Positions 36,587 to 43,592 of a stretch of DNA of 64,000 nucleotides are shown in pieces. A program made the translations under genes and the position numbers. The notes beneath the pieces were generated by a model. It did no database searches. It saw only the letters and a program-made list of their open reading frames with translations, and was not told the origin of the DNA. The stretch's first letter is position 1; the number at the start of each line of letters is the position of its first letter. Source of the stretch: Ramlibacter monticola (GTDB lineage Bacteria; Pseudomonadota; Gammaproteobacteria; Burkholderiales; Burkholderiaceae_C); contig NZ_JAEQNE010000003.1 in the NCBI RefSeq assembly GCF_016722785.1, positions 247,001 to 311,000 of the forward strand. The letters run 5' to 3'.

Positions 36587-38347
36587 ATGACGCCCGACCG
36601 CGACCGCGCGCTCGACCCGCCGCATTCGAAGGAATCCGAGGAAGCGGTGCTCGGGGCCTTGCTGCTGGATTCAGCGTGCGCGTGGCCGGTCGCCACCGAT
36701 GTGCTGGGCGCGCAGGACTTCTACCTTCACGAGCACCGCCTGATCTTCGACGCCGTTGCTGCCGTCATCGCCGCCGGCAATGTGGCGGACGTTGACGTGC
36801 TTACGGTGTTCGAGCGGTTGCAGCGCAACGGCGAGGCCGAGGAGGTCGGAGGGCTGCCGCGCCTGAATGAGCTGGAACAGTTCGTCCCGAGTGCAGCCAA
36901 CGTGCGCCGCTACGCGGAGATCGTGCAGCAGCATGCGGCGCGCCGCAGCGTCATCGAGCAGGCGCAGACGATCAGCGATGCCGCCTTCGGCGGGGACGCG
37001 GACGAACTGCGGAAGCTGCCCGAGCTCGCGCATCGGCTTACGGATGCCGCGCAGAGCGCCCTCATCGGGCCATCGGCGCGTGCGGCCTTCGCGCCGGTTC
37101 CCTTCGCGGACCTCACGAGCGCCGAGCCGTCGCTACCTGGATACGTCTGGGACGGTCTCGTGCCGGCAGGGTTCGTCACGCTGCTCAATGGGCACGGCGG
37201 TGCTGGCAAGGGCTATCTCGCGCTGATGCTGGCCGTCGCGGTGGCAATGGGACTGCCCCTGTTCGGCATTCCCACTCGGCGCGGCATCGTGGCGTTCTAC
37301 TCGGGCGAGGATGGTGCAGACGTTCTGCGGTTTCGGCTCGCCCGCGTATGCGCGGCAATGGACGTTTGCGTGCAGGACCTGGAGCAACGGTTGTTCCTGC
37401 TGGATGCCACCAGGAGTGACCCGACCCTGTTCACGGAAGTCACGAGCGCGGGCCACAGGGCAGGAGTGACGACCGCGACCTATTGCGAATTGCGCGAGTT
37501 CATGGCCGTGAAAGGCGCGGGACTGCTCGTAGTGGACAACGCGACCGATACCTACGACGCGAGCGAAATCGACAGGACCCGAGTGCGCGGCTTCGTGCGG
37601 TCGTTGGCCTGCATCGCGCAGGAGCGGGACGCGGGAGTGCTGCTGCTGGCGCATGTGGACAAGGGGACCAGCAGGGGGGAGCGCGCCGGCACGGAGAGCT
37701 ATTCGGGCAGCACGGCCTGGAGCAATTCGGCGCGCTCGCGGCTGTTCCTCACTCGGGCGGAAGACGGCGCGCTGCTGCTTCAGCACCAAAAGCACAACCT
37801 GGGCAAGCTGCGCGAGCCGCTGCGCCTGAGCTGGCCCGATGGTGGCGTCCCGACGCTGGACGTGCCGCTCGGGCCGGTCGTGCAGGGCATTTCGAACAGA
37901 GGGAGCACGAAGGCGCTCCTGCGGCTGATCGCGGAGTTCGAGCAGCGCGGCGAGCACGTTACCACCGCGACCACATCGCGTACCCACGCGGCCAAGCTGC
38001 TGCGCGAAGAGTCGGGCTTCCCCAAGGTACGGGAAGGGGAAGTGTTCAACCTGCTACGCATGGCGGAACGTGCAGGGCACCTTGAGCGCGTCACCTACAA
38101 GGGCGCGGACCGCAAGAATCGGGAGCGCTGGCATGTGACCGACGCTGGCCGAGCGCTCGCCGAGCTGACTGCGGCGACTGCGGCGACTGCTGGAGTCACC
38201 GCATGCGGCGATGTGCCCGCAGAGCCTGCGGCGACTGCGGCGACTTCGCCGCTGGGGGGTATGGGGGGAAAGAGCGCACACACATCGCCTGCCTGGAGCG
38301 CGACCGTGCCGCAGGCCAGCGCCCATTACGGGGGGCACCGCGAATGA
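36587..38347 (+). CDS. DnaB-N domain plus RepA-type ATPase (replicative helicase-like)
   Basis: A 586-residue protein from the ATG at 36587 with GGAGCAGGA upstream. Residues about 12-115 are a DnaB N-terminal-like helical domain (SKESEEAVLGALLLDSACAW; HRLIFDAVAAVIAAG). A RecA-fold AAA_25/RepA-like ATPase follows, with Walker A GHGGAGKG at residues 202-209 (Gly where Ser/Thr is usual) and Walker B GAGLLVVDNATD near residue 315. The C-terminus is a possible winged helix and an Ala/Thr-rich tail. Probably opens or unwinds element DNA during its own replication after excision. Confidence 0.8.
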   Translation: MTPDRDRALDPPHSKESEEAVLGALLLDSACAWPVATDVLGAQDFYLHEHRLIFDAVAAVIAAGNVADVDVLTVFERLQRNGEAEEVGGLPRLNELEQFVPSAANVRRYAEIVQQHAARRSVIEQAQTISDAAFGGDADELRKLPELAHRLTDAAQSALIGPSARAAFAPVPFADLTSAEPSLPGYVWDGLVPAGFVTLLNGHGGAGKGYLALMLAVAVAMGLPLFGIPTRRGIVAFYSGEDGADVLRFRLARVCAAMDVCVQDLEQRLFLLDATRSDPTLFTEVTSAGHRAGVTTATYCELREFMAVKGAGLLVVDNATDTYDASEIDRTRVRGFVRSLACIAQERDAGVLLLAHVDKGTSRGERAGTESYSGSTAWSNSARSRLFLTRAEDGALLLQHQKHNLGKLREPLRLSWPDGGVPTLDVPLGPVVQGISNRGSTKALLRLIAEFEQRGEHVTTATTSRTHAAKLLREESGFPKVREGEVFNLLRMAERAGHLERVTYKGADRKNRERWHVTDAGRALAELTAATAATAGVTACGDVPAEPAATAATSPLGGMGGKSAHTSPAWSATVPQASAHYGGHRE

Positions 38348-38421
38348 CCCGCAACCCTCCCCCGAGTGGCTGGCTGCTGGCCGACCACGACCGCGACCTG
38401 GGCGACGACCGCCATGCCTGA
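38344..38421 (+). CDS. possible 25-codon gene overlapping the ATPase stop
   Basis: ATG at 38344 overlaps the ATPase stop codon (ATGA) and gives MTRNPPPSGWLLADHDRDLG and five more residues before a stop at 38421, 18 bp before ssb. The coupling overlap is the main support; there is no homology evidence. Confidence 0.3.
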   Translation: MTRNPPPSGWLLADHDRDLGDDRHA

Positions 38422-38439
38422 GTTCCAGGAGGCGCTGCC

Positions 38440-38883
38440 ATGACTATCTCGGCCTTGATCTGCGGCCGGCTTGCGCGCAAGCCCGAGCAGCGCAGCGGCC
38501 CCTCGGGTCGGGCCTACGTGCTGGCGCGGCTGCTGGTCCACGACGGCGATGCCCAGCACTTCGTCTCCGTGTTCGCGTTCTCCGAGGGCGTCCAGCGCGT
38601 CCTGCTGGCGCTCGGAGAGGGCGCGAGCATCGCGGTGTCGGGCGCGCTGAAAGCTGGCATCTGGACGCCGGAGCGCGGCGGCGAGCCCCGCGTGAACCTC
38701 TCGCTGACCGCCGACACGATCACGACCCTGCACGAGAAGCGCAGGACCGACCGCGCCGTGGCCGAAGCGCGGGAGTCGCAGGAGGCCCGCCACGGTGAGC
38801 GCCGCTCGCGGGATGCTGCATTCGGTGCCTCGCAGCCGGTGCCTCGCAGCCGGTGCCCTGGTCGGCTCGCCCCGCCGCCATGA
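38440..38883 (+). CDS. ssb: single-stranded DNA-binding protein with displaced acidic tail
   Basis: 147 residues. The OB-fold region reads MTISALICGRLARKPEQRSG, VLARLLVHDGDAQHFVSVFAF and GEGASIAVSGALKAGIW. The frame ends in an Arg/Pro-rich stretch (PVPRSRCPGRLAPPP). In the -1 frame the DNA encodes MNGSADFDDMDDDIP then stop (38880-38927), the acidic tail expected of SSB proteins. A 14-bp tandem duplication at 38827-38854 causes the shift; with one copy the protein would be 157 residues ending DDDIP. The tail binds partner proteins in known SSBs, so the current product probably binds DNA but not partners. Confidence 0.85.
   Translation: MTISALICGRLARKPEQRSGPSGRAYVLARLLVHDGDAQHFVSVFAFSEGVQRVLLALGEGASIAVSGALKAGIWTPERGGEPRVNLSLTADTITTLHEKRRTDRAVAEARESQEARHGERRSRDAAFGASQPVPRSRCPGRLAPPP
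38827..38854 (+). repeat. 14-bp tandem duplication within ssb
   Basis: GCCTCGCAGCCGGT occurs at 38827-38840 and again at 38841-38854 with no mismatch. Fourteen is not a multiple of three, so the extra copy changes frame just upstream of the acidic tail. Confidence 0.95.
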
Positions 38884-38927
38884 ACGGCAGCGCCGACTTC
38901 GACGACATGGACGACGACATTCCCTGA

Positions 38928-39479
38928 TCCGCCTCCACTACGCGGCCAGCAAACTAGAAGCCACTGCTAGTTTGACGGAGCAACCCGAGCCGCCGAAAAC
39001 AATTGAGGCCGCAGCCGCACGCGCGCCGAGCCAGAGGGAGAGGAAACCTGCGAAGCAGCCCGAGCGCACAGAACGGGCCTACAAGCGCGCTGACCCATCG
39101 TGCTGGCCTACCCCTTGGCCGTGAGAGTTCGACGCCCCTGGAGGGCAGGAGTAGACCAGGACGCGGCAGGGGGCAGCCCCCAGGGGGGGAGGGTCGCTGG
39201 CTGCAGCCTGACCGGGTGTCACCCTGATTTACCGCTACGCAGAGATTTTTTTAGCCCCTAAGGCGCAGGCCCACCCGACGCCCACGGGGAAGGTCGAAGG
39301 ACCCTCGTGCATTCCCCGCAACCGCGCGCCTGATTCGGCAATCGCCCGCCGCTGCATTCCAATCCCCTCTATCAGCGACCGAGGGCCGACCAAGAACGAG
39401 GGGGGCCGTCCGCCCCTGGAACGCGACGAGCAGGCTGCTCCCTCACAGGCTCGTCCACAGCTTTTCAGTGGCGCTATGT
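38928..39479. other. gap without a convincing gene
   Basis: About 550 bp between the ssb tail and the cassette cluster. It holds an inverted repeat (CAAACTAG/CTAGTTTG, 38950-38974, 9-nt spacer), a C/G-rich stretch near 39170-39195, and a run of seven T residues near 39245-39253. Short open frames on both strands look random. Confidence 0.5.
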
Positions 39480-39512
39480 CGCTGCGTGTCCGTGTCGAAC
39501 GACGTGTTAGGC
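39480..39512 (-). repeat. attC-like half site (last cassette)
   Basis: On the minus strand it begins with R'' GCCTAAC at 39512-39506, containing the stop codon of the upstream cassette gene. It matches the first 33 bases of the site at 40540-40653 at 29 positions. No R' partner is found downstream, so the site is truncated or decayed. Confidence 0.55.
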
Positions 39513-39830
39513 ATGCGCCCTCTCGTTTGCCTCTCGCTCCCAACGCAATTGGGCGCGGCGGCTCCACGCAAATATCCCAATCGCTAAGGCGTAGATCGGA
39601 ATGTGCCATGGTGCCCAAGGCCACACTACAGGCTGCGAGTTAAATAGGTACGTGCAGACGCCCAGCACAGTTGTGCAAAGGAAGAACAGCAGCAGTTCCT
39701 TCACGGCGACCGAGACTTGGCCTCGAAACAGGCGTCCGAGGCTGGTCAGAAACAAGGCCAACGAGGTTAGCCCGCCAAGCAAGAAAGCGATTCCACCAAA
39801 GGCGAACGCTGCGATCAATAGGAAGCCCAT
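39507..39830 (-). CDS. cassette gene: small membrane protein
   Basis: 107 residues with three hydrophobic segments (FLLIAAFAFGGIAFLLGGLT, LLLFFLCTTVLGVCTYLF, IPIYALAIGIFAWS) and a charged C-terminus (RAQLRWEREANERAHA). The ATG follows the degenerate R' box by a few bases, and the TAA stop lies in the next R'' box. Function unknown. Confidence 0.7.
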   Translation of the reverse strand: MGFLLIAAFAFGGIAFLLGGLTSLALFLTSLGRLFRGQVSVAVKELLLFFLCTTVLGVCTYLFNSQPVVWPWAPWHIPIYALAIGIFAWSRRAQLRWEREANERAHA

Positions 39831-39834
39831 TGAT

Positions 39835-39914
39835 GCCTACCGTAGAAATGACCGGCGGCCAGTGGGCCGGCGAATGCCCGCCGATAGACGTCCGTGTCGA
39901 TTGTCATGTTGGAC
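39835..39914 (-). repeat. attC-like site (degenerate R')
   Basis: Minus strand: R'' GTCCAAC (39914-39908), an internal stem (ATCGGCGG with CCGCCGGT), and R' GGTAGGC (39841-39835), where the crossover GTT is replaced by GGT. It shares a central stretch (CGACACGGACGTC then TATCGGC) with the site at 41037-41109. Confidence 0.6.
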
Positions 39915-39936
39915 CGGACCGCCACGGCAGAACGGG

Positions 39937-40527
39937 TCATTCCCTTGTGCTCCCGTTCGCCACCGCCAAGAAAAACCGTTTGCCTTCCTCCACGAGTGGC
40001 TCGAACGCCGAGTTCGTGTCGCTGTGAATCGCAAGAACATTCCACGACAGATGATTGATTGCCTCGTCCAGTTGTCCCAGGGCGCCCTCAATCTCTGTCA
40101 GATTCATCTGGTTCTCAACGTAGAAGGAGTCTCTGCTCCCGCCTGCCGTGCGGTGCGCAATGTTCGAGTGCCTCCAATTCTTGATCCTGGCCAGAGGGCC
40201 GGCCTTTTCCGACAGGCACTCCTCTGCTTCAGGAATTAGCTTCTTCAGTTCCGCATCGCCATATCGGCGCACCAACGTTATTAAATTCGGAAGAGAGTAC
40301 GTACTGGCAGTGGCATCGATGAGCGTTCCCAGCTTCGCAAAGAGGGCATCGAACATGCCGCGCCATACTTGGTCCAGCAGCCAGGGAAAGCGCTGGGTGG
40401 CGGTCGGCGAAGCCTTGGCTCCTTCGTGCATTCCCCGCAGCACGTAAAAGTAGCTCCAAGCCTGGGCCATCGACTTGCCCAAAGCTTCGACCATGGCCTC
40501 GAGGTTGGCGCGCTGGTCTGGGTTCAT
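39937..40527 (-). CDS. cassette gene: AbiU2/HEPN-like protein
   Basis: 196 residues from the ATG at 40527, 12 bp behind the R' box GTTGGAC; a longer frame would run back through attC and is rejected. All-helical, with LFAKLGTLIDATAS and, near residue 130, KNWRHSNIAHRT, an R-x5-H arrangement as in HEPN RNases and the AbiU2 family of phage-abortive proteins. The family call rests on pattern only. If correct, it could be a phage-defence cassette. Confidence 0.6.
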   Translation of the reverse strand: MNPDQRANLEAMVEALGKSMAQAWSYFYVLRGMHEGAKASPTATQRFPWLLDQVWRGMFDALFAKLGTLIDATASTYSLPNLITLVRRYGDAELKKLIPEAEECLSEKAGPLARIKNWRHSNIAHRTAGGSRDSFYVENQMNLTEIEGALGQLDEAINHLSWNVLAIHSDTNSAFEPLVEEGKRFFLAVANGSTRE

Positions 40528-40539
40528 CTGTGCCGTACG

Positions 40540-40653
40540 GTCCAACGTCGGAGTTGACCGGCACGCAGTAGCATTGCGCCGCGAGGCGTATGCTCCCGCG
40601 CACGGCTCGCGGCGCAATGCCGCTGCGTGTCCGCGTCGGACGACCTGTTAGAC
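40540..40653 (-). repeat. attC recombination site
   Basis: Minus strand: R'' GTCTAAC (40653-40647), L'' part ending ACACGCAG, a perfect 15-bp hairpin GCATTGCGCCGCGAG/CTCGCGGCGCAATGC, L' part beginning CTGCGTG, and R' GTTGGAC (40546-40540). R'' and R' pair with one G-T wobble, and an unpaired spacer separates R and L boxes. This is a complete, textbook 114-bp attC. Confidence 0.85.
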
Positions 40654-41013
40654 CGCTTGGGGGCCATTGCTCGGCATCTCCCTCGTAGCCGTTTCCAACG
40701 CCTCGGCGCCAGGATTTCCCTGCTCCAGCCAATCCCACCCGAATACCTTCGCTTGTGCGGCGGCAAGATCACCAGCGCTCGCACCGGTGAACCCTGAGCC
40801 AGGCAAGCCGGACTCCTGTTGCACGACAAGGATGGTGAGCGGAGGCAGCCTATGAAGCTTGCAGTACGACTGCACCGGCTCCAGGAGGGCGCCGAGGCCA
40901 CCAGTGAAGGCCCCCGTCACCCGAGCAAGTTGGCCATAGGTCAAAGACTGCCGGTGCGTGGCTGCCCAAGCAAGCACTGCCCAAATTTGCGACGCGCGTT
41001 GAAAGCGATTCAT
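40648..41013 (-). CDS. cassette gene: unknown protein
   Basis: 121 residues. It starts MNRFQRASQIWAVLAWAATH, continues with QSLTYGQLARVTGA (possible helix-turn-helix) and has PPLTILVVQQESGLPGSGF in the middle. AAGGG precedes the ATG. The TAA stop lies within the R'' box of the attC that follows. No confident family; a winged-helix or alkyltransferase-like fold is possible but unproven. Confidence 0.7.
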   Translation of the reverse strand: MNRFQRASQIWAVLAWAATHRQSLTYGQLARVTGAFTGGLGALLEPVQSYCKLHRLPPLTILVVQQESGLPGSGFTGASAGDLAAAQAKVFGWDWLEQGNPGAEALETATREMPSNGPQAV

Positions 41014-41036
41014 GTGTACCCTTGTCCTATAGAGCG

Positions 41037-41109
41037 GTCGAACGTAGAAATGACCGACGGACAGTAGGCGGGCGAGCGCCTGCCGATAGGACGTCCGTGT
41101 CGATTCGAC
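41037..41109 (-). repeat. attC-like site
   Basis: Minus strand: R''-like GTCGAAT (41109-41103), stem elements GACACGGAC with GTCCGTCGGTC and AGGCG with CGCCT, and R'-like GTTCGAC (41043-41037). Each R box has one departure from the consensus, so the site may be weakened. Confidence 0.55.
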
Positions 41110-41123
41110 CCTTAGCCGTCAGC

Positions 41124-41546
41124 TCAGTCGGGCCTGTACACCGCCGAATTTAGGATTCCGAGAACTACCCGCCCGCAGATTTGCATGGCGATGTACTTGT
41201 TGTCGTGGTCGCACACGCCCACATCGCCACTAACCTGCTCGCTCAGCCGTCCGTTGGGCCTCAGATAGCAGCGCCAAACCTCCACGCAATCGTCGCCGTG
41301 CGGCACGTAGAAGACATATTCAGTGATGAAGTCCCCGTCCCCATCCCGCACCATGCGACCGACAGCCGTCGCGGTGAGCGCGAACCATGGGACCGAGATT
41401 TCTCTGCCAGTCACGTTCAATCGCGTCGGTACGTTGTCTGGGACCGCGTGATTCGAAATATGGGCTACGAACCTCTTTTCGAGTTCCAGAGCAGTCTCAA
41501 TATGCGTCTTGGCATTGGCAATGTCGATCAACTGTACTTGGTTCAT
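41124..41546 (-). CDS. cassette gene: unknown protein
   Basis: 140 residues from the ATG at 41546, preceded by AGAGGGG; an upstream in-frame ATG at 41573 has a poorer site. Predicted alpha/beta with TEYVFYVPHGDDCVEVWRC as the most structured stretch. It is the first cassette relative to the presumed promoter. No family recognised. Confidence 0.62.
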   Translation of the reverse strand: MNQVQLIDIANAKTHIETALELEKRFVAHISNHAVPDNVPTRLNVTGREISVPWFALTATAVGRMVRDGDGDFITEYVFYVPHGDDCVEVWRCYLRPNGRLSEQVSGDVGVCDHDNKYIAMQICGRVVLGILNSAVYRPD

Positions 41547-41614
41547 GTGCTTGCCCCTCTGGAAAGGCCGCACGTTACCCTCTCTTCGGGATCGGAGTTT
41601 CTGCTCGGAATCAA

Positions 41615-41642
41615 ACTATTCAGTTAAATGATTCGGTGGCAA
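41615..41642 (-). promoter_or_regulatory. possible cassette promoter
   Basis: Minus strand TTGCCA (41642-41637) and AATAGT (41620-41615) with a 16-bp spacer, about 70 bp upstream of the first cassette gene. The -10 match is weak. The 41547-41869 gap otherwise shows no gene. Confidence 0.3.
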
Positions 41643-41869
41643 ACCCTGCGCTGTCATCACGCAACGTCAACGCCCTCTGTCGGCGCTCGCTCGCGCAACG
41701 GCACACGCGGCCCATAATGACTCCGAGCACTTCGCTGCCGCCCGCGTGCGCCGGCAGCCGCAACGGTGGCGTCCCTCGGGGCGCGTCAATCCGGCAACCC
41801 TGCCTGGAGCACCGTGCGGCCTTCGTTCCAGGTAGGAGCCCGAGACACCGGCCGCGCGAAAGGCCGTCC

Positions 41870-42187
41870 ATGATTGAGCAGGCCCCGCCCGTGTCCTACG
41901 GGTACTGGGGCGGGCAGCGGGAGGAAGATGCCGCCCGCCTTGAGGTCGCCCGCCGGAAAGCCCAGTGGTACCGCGACCAGCGCGAGCGCGAAGATGCGCA
42001 GGCCCTTGGCGACCTCGTTCGTGACGCGCTGCTGGAAGGCGCGATCACGCGCGTGGCCATCATGACCGTGCTGGTGGAGGCACCGCCGCCGCCGCTTTCC
42101 ATCTCGCAGCGGCTGCGCATCCTGCTGCGCCGCTGCGCCCGCAACGTGCTGCGCTTGACTACCAGGAGAACCAGCCATGCTCACTAA
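41870..42187 (+). CDS. element protein, unknown
   Basis: 105 residues from ATG 41870: MIEQAPPVSYGYWGGQREED, then a charged helix (RKAQWYRDQREREDAQALGDL) and a basic C-terminus (RLRILLRRCARNVLRLTTRR). It overlaps the next gene by 11 bp. The MLT/MIEQ starts and YGQW/YGYWG motif shared with the next protein suggest the two are related. Confidence 0.58.
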   Translation: MIEQAPPVSYGYWGGQREEDAARLEVARRKAQWYRDQREREDAQALGDLVRDALLEGAITRVAIMTVLVEAPPPPLSISQRLRILLRRCARNVLRLTTRRTSHAH

Positions 42188-42440
42188 CAGCTACGGCCAA
42201 TGGGGCGAGACGACCACCGCCTCTGATTTCGACCTGGCGCGCGTCAAGCTGCAGGCCATGGAGGAACGGCTGGCCGCCGAGCTGGTGGAGGGGCTTTCGC
42301 GCCGCTGCGCCGACGCGGTTATGAGAGCCGTGCAGGGCGGCCTGCCTCGCGCCCAGATCATCGAGGCATTGGACGCCGCGCTCACCGACCCCCTCGACGC
42401 GAGCGAAGCAGCCGCGTGGGCCAGGGCAACGATTGCATAG
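42177..42440 (+). CDS. element protein, unknown
   Basis: 87 residues, helical, beginning MLTNSYGQWGETTTASDFDL and continuing with KLQAMEERLAAELVEGLSRR. AGGAGAACC precedes the ATG. It resembles the preceding protein in its N-terminal Y-G-x-W-G motif followed by a helical region. Confidence 0.6.
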   Translation: MLTNSYGQWGETTTASDFDLARVKLQAMEERLAAELVEGLSRRCADAVMRAVQGGLPRAQIIEALDAALTDPLDASEAAAWARATIA

Positions 42441-42454
42441 AAGGAGTGCCGGTC

Positions 42455-42901
42455 ATGTACTCGACCAAGATCATGCGCAGCGACGACGGCTGCTTCACGG
42501 TGCAGACCGGGCGCGGCCTGGAGCACGTCGCGCCCCACCGGCCCGACCTCGCAGCGTTGCTCGCTGCGGGCGAATTGGTGCCCACGCGCCGCAGGCCGCG
42601 CACGCCCGCCTCGCCCGCCGAGCAGGTCAAGCAGCGTGCCCGCCGGGCGGTGGCTGCAGCGGACCTCGCCCTCTCGGGCGGGAAGGCCAAGCTGCCCGCG
42701 CTGTCCCGCGAAGCCGAGTGCGCCATCAACTCCGTGAAGCCCGCGCAACTGGTCAACATCCTGGGCGAGGTTCTGGGCCGCGAGCTGGCTGCCAGGGACG
42801 TGCGGCTCGCCCGCCTGGAAGCGAGGACCCCGCCGAACGAAAGGCAGACCCGCCAGAGGGTTGCCGAGGCCCTGCGCCGCGCCCGCGCGGTGCTGGCTTG
42901 A
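42455..42901 (+). CDS. element protein, unknown
   Basis: 148 residues from ATG 42455, chosen for AAGGAG upstream. It starts MYSTKIMRSDDGCFTVQTGR, then has a basic Pro-rich middle (PTRRRPRTPASPAEQVKQRA) and a helical end rich in Arg. Unknown function; the basic regions suggest nucleic-acid binding. Confidence 0.58.
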   Translation: MYSTKIMRSDDGCFTVQTGRGLEHVAPHRPDLAALLAAGELVPTRRRPRTPASPAEQVKQRARRAVAAADLALSGGKAKLPALSREAECAINSVKPAQLVNILGEVLGRELAARDVRLARLEARTPPNERQTRQRVAEALRRARAVLA

Positions 42902-42912
42902 GGGGCGAGGCC

Positions 42913-43182
42913 ATGACGCGGCGATCCACTTTGCACGCCGACGAGAAGCTAGTCCTGGCCCAGGCCCGCAGGCTGGGCCTGCCAATCGCCGCCGCCATGC
43001 TGGGCCGCGCGTTGAAGCAGCAGCGCCTCCCCGGCGGTACGTTCGCGGAGGAAGTCGAGGACCAGGACGAGGACCTCGCCTTGGTGCACGGCGACGTCCG
43101 CGCCGACCACGCCGTCCAGGAGCAGCGCCAGCTCACGCCGGTCGCGGGCGTGGGCTACGTGACAAAGGCGCATCGGGCCTGA
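42913..43182 (+). CDS. element protein, unknown
   Basis: 89 residues: MTRRSTLHADEKLVLAQARR at the start, a helix (LGLPIAAAMLGRALKQQRLP) and an acidic segment (EEVEDQDEDLALVHGDVRAD). GGGGCGAGG precedes the ATG, 12 bp after the previous stop. Confidence 0.55.
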   Translation: MTRRSTLHADEKLVLAQARRLGLPIAAAMLGRALKQQRLPGGTFAEEVEDQDEDLALVHGDVRADHAVQEQRQLTPVAGVGYVTKAHRA

Positions 43183-43226
43183 GCCCGTCGCCGCATCCGC
43201 GACGGCACCGGACGCAGGTCCGCCCC

Positions 43227-43481
43227 ATGAAGCACCGCAGCCACCGGCCACAGGACGACAAGTCCCCAGACGGGCCGTTGCGCGCGAGCGACCCGATGAC
43301 CCTCTCGGAAATTGGGGACCGGCTGGGCCTCACGCGCGAACGGATCCGCCAGATCGAGGCGAAGGCGCTGCGCAAGCTGGAAGCCGCCCTGCAGGCCCGT
43401 GGGTTCACGGCGGCCGACCTCCTGGGCGAGGACAGTCCCGTGTCGGGTTACGCCCGCCGCAACATCCGGCGCAGCGAGTGA
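43227..43481 (+). CDS. stand-alone sigma-70 region-4-like protein
   Basis: 84 residues. MTLSEIGDRLGLTRERIRQI followed by EAKALRKLEAAL is nearly the sigma-70 region 4.2 helix-turn-helix that reads the -35 element. No region 2 or 3 is present, so it cannot be a complete sigma factor. It may bind -35 sequences or core polymerase to redirect transcription of element or helper genes (inferred). It is the last forward gene before the terminator. Confidence 0.72.
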   Translation: MKHRSHRPQDDKSPDGPLRASDPMTLSEIGDRLGLTRERIRQIEAKALRKLEAALQARGFTAADLLGEDSPVSGYARRNIRRSE

Positions 43482-43592
43482 AGCGGCTCCTGAAAAGCGG
43501 AGCCCCAGGAAATGCGCACACCGTGCCCACTGCCAGCCCCGCCAGCGCGTCGTCGGCACCTGGGCAAGGGGTAGGAGCCTCCAGACGCAGCA

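Larger units (their letters stand above)
39480..41546 (-). mobile_element. integron gene-cassette cluster lacking an integron integrase
   Basis: Four small genes, all on the minus strand and visibly less GC-rich than their surroundings, each followed by an attC-like site (41037-41109, 40540-40653, 39835-39914, and a half site 39480-39512). Two of the genes end with a TAA inside the R'' box. Start codons lie close behind the preceding R' box, as in mobile cassettes. No intI-like gene is present in the window, so this is a cassette cluster without integrase (CALIN). It interrupts the forward gene order of the element between ssb and 41870. Confidence 0.75.

Noticed and set aside
38160-38260. 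Repeated GCGGCGACT units as a possible CRISPR or regulatory repeat
   Set aside because: They are Ala/Thr codon repeats in the ATPase C-terminal tail, with no spacer structure.
38440-38927. Programmed -1 ribosomal frameshift to reach the SSB acidic tail
   Set aside because: No slippery heptamer or downstream structure was seen; the perfect 14-bp tandem copy accounts for the shift.
38795-39124. 109-codon frame overlapping the ssb 3' end
   Set aside because: Arg-rich translation, no ribosome-binding site, and it overlaps the ssb tail region; the duplication explains the frame change better.
39235-39624. 129-codon minus-strand frame beyond the last cassette
   Set aside because: It starts inside the cassette membrane-protein gene in another frame, shows no domain and runs across the half attC site.
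40528-40617. Upstream extension of the AbiU2-like gene to 40617
   Set aside because: These codons lie within the attC hairpin; the ATG at 40527 just after R' is the cassette-type start.
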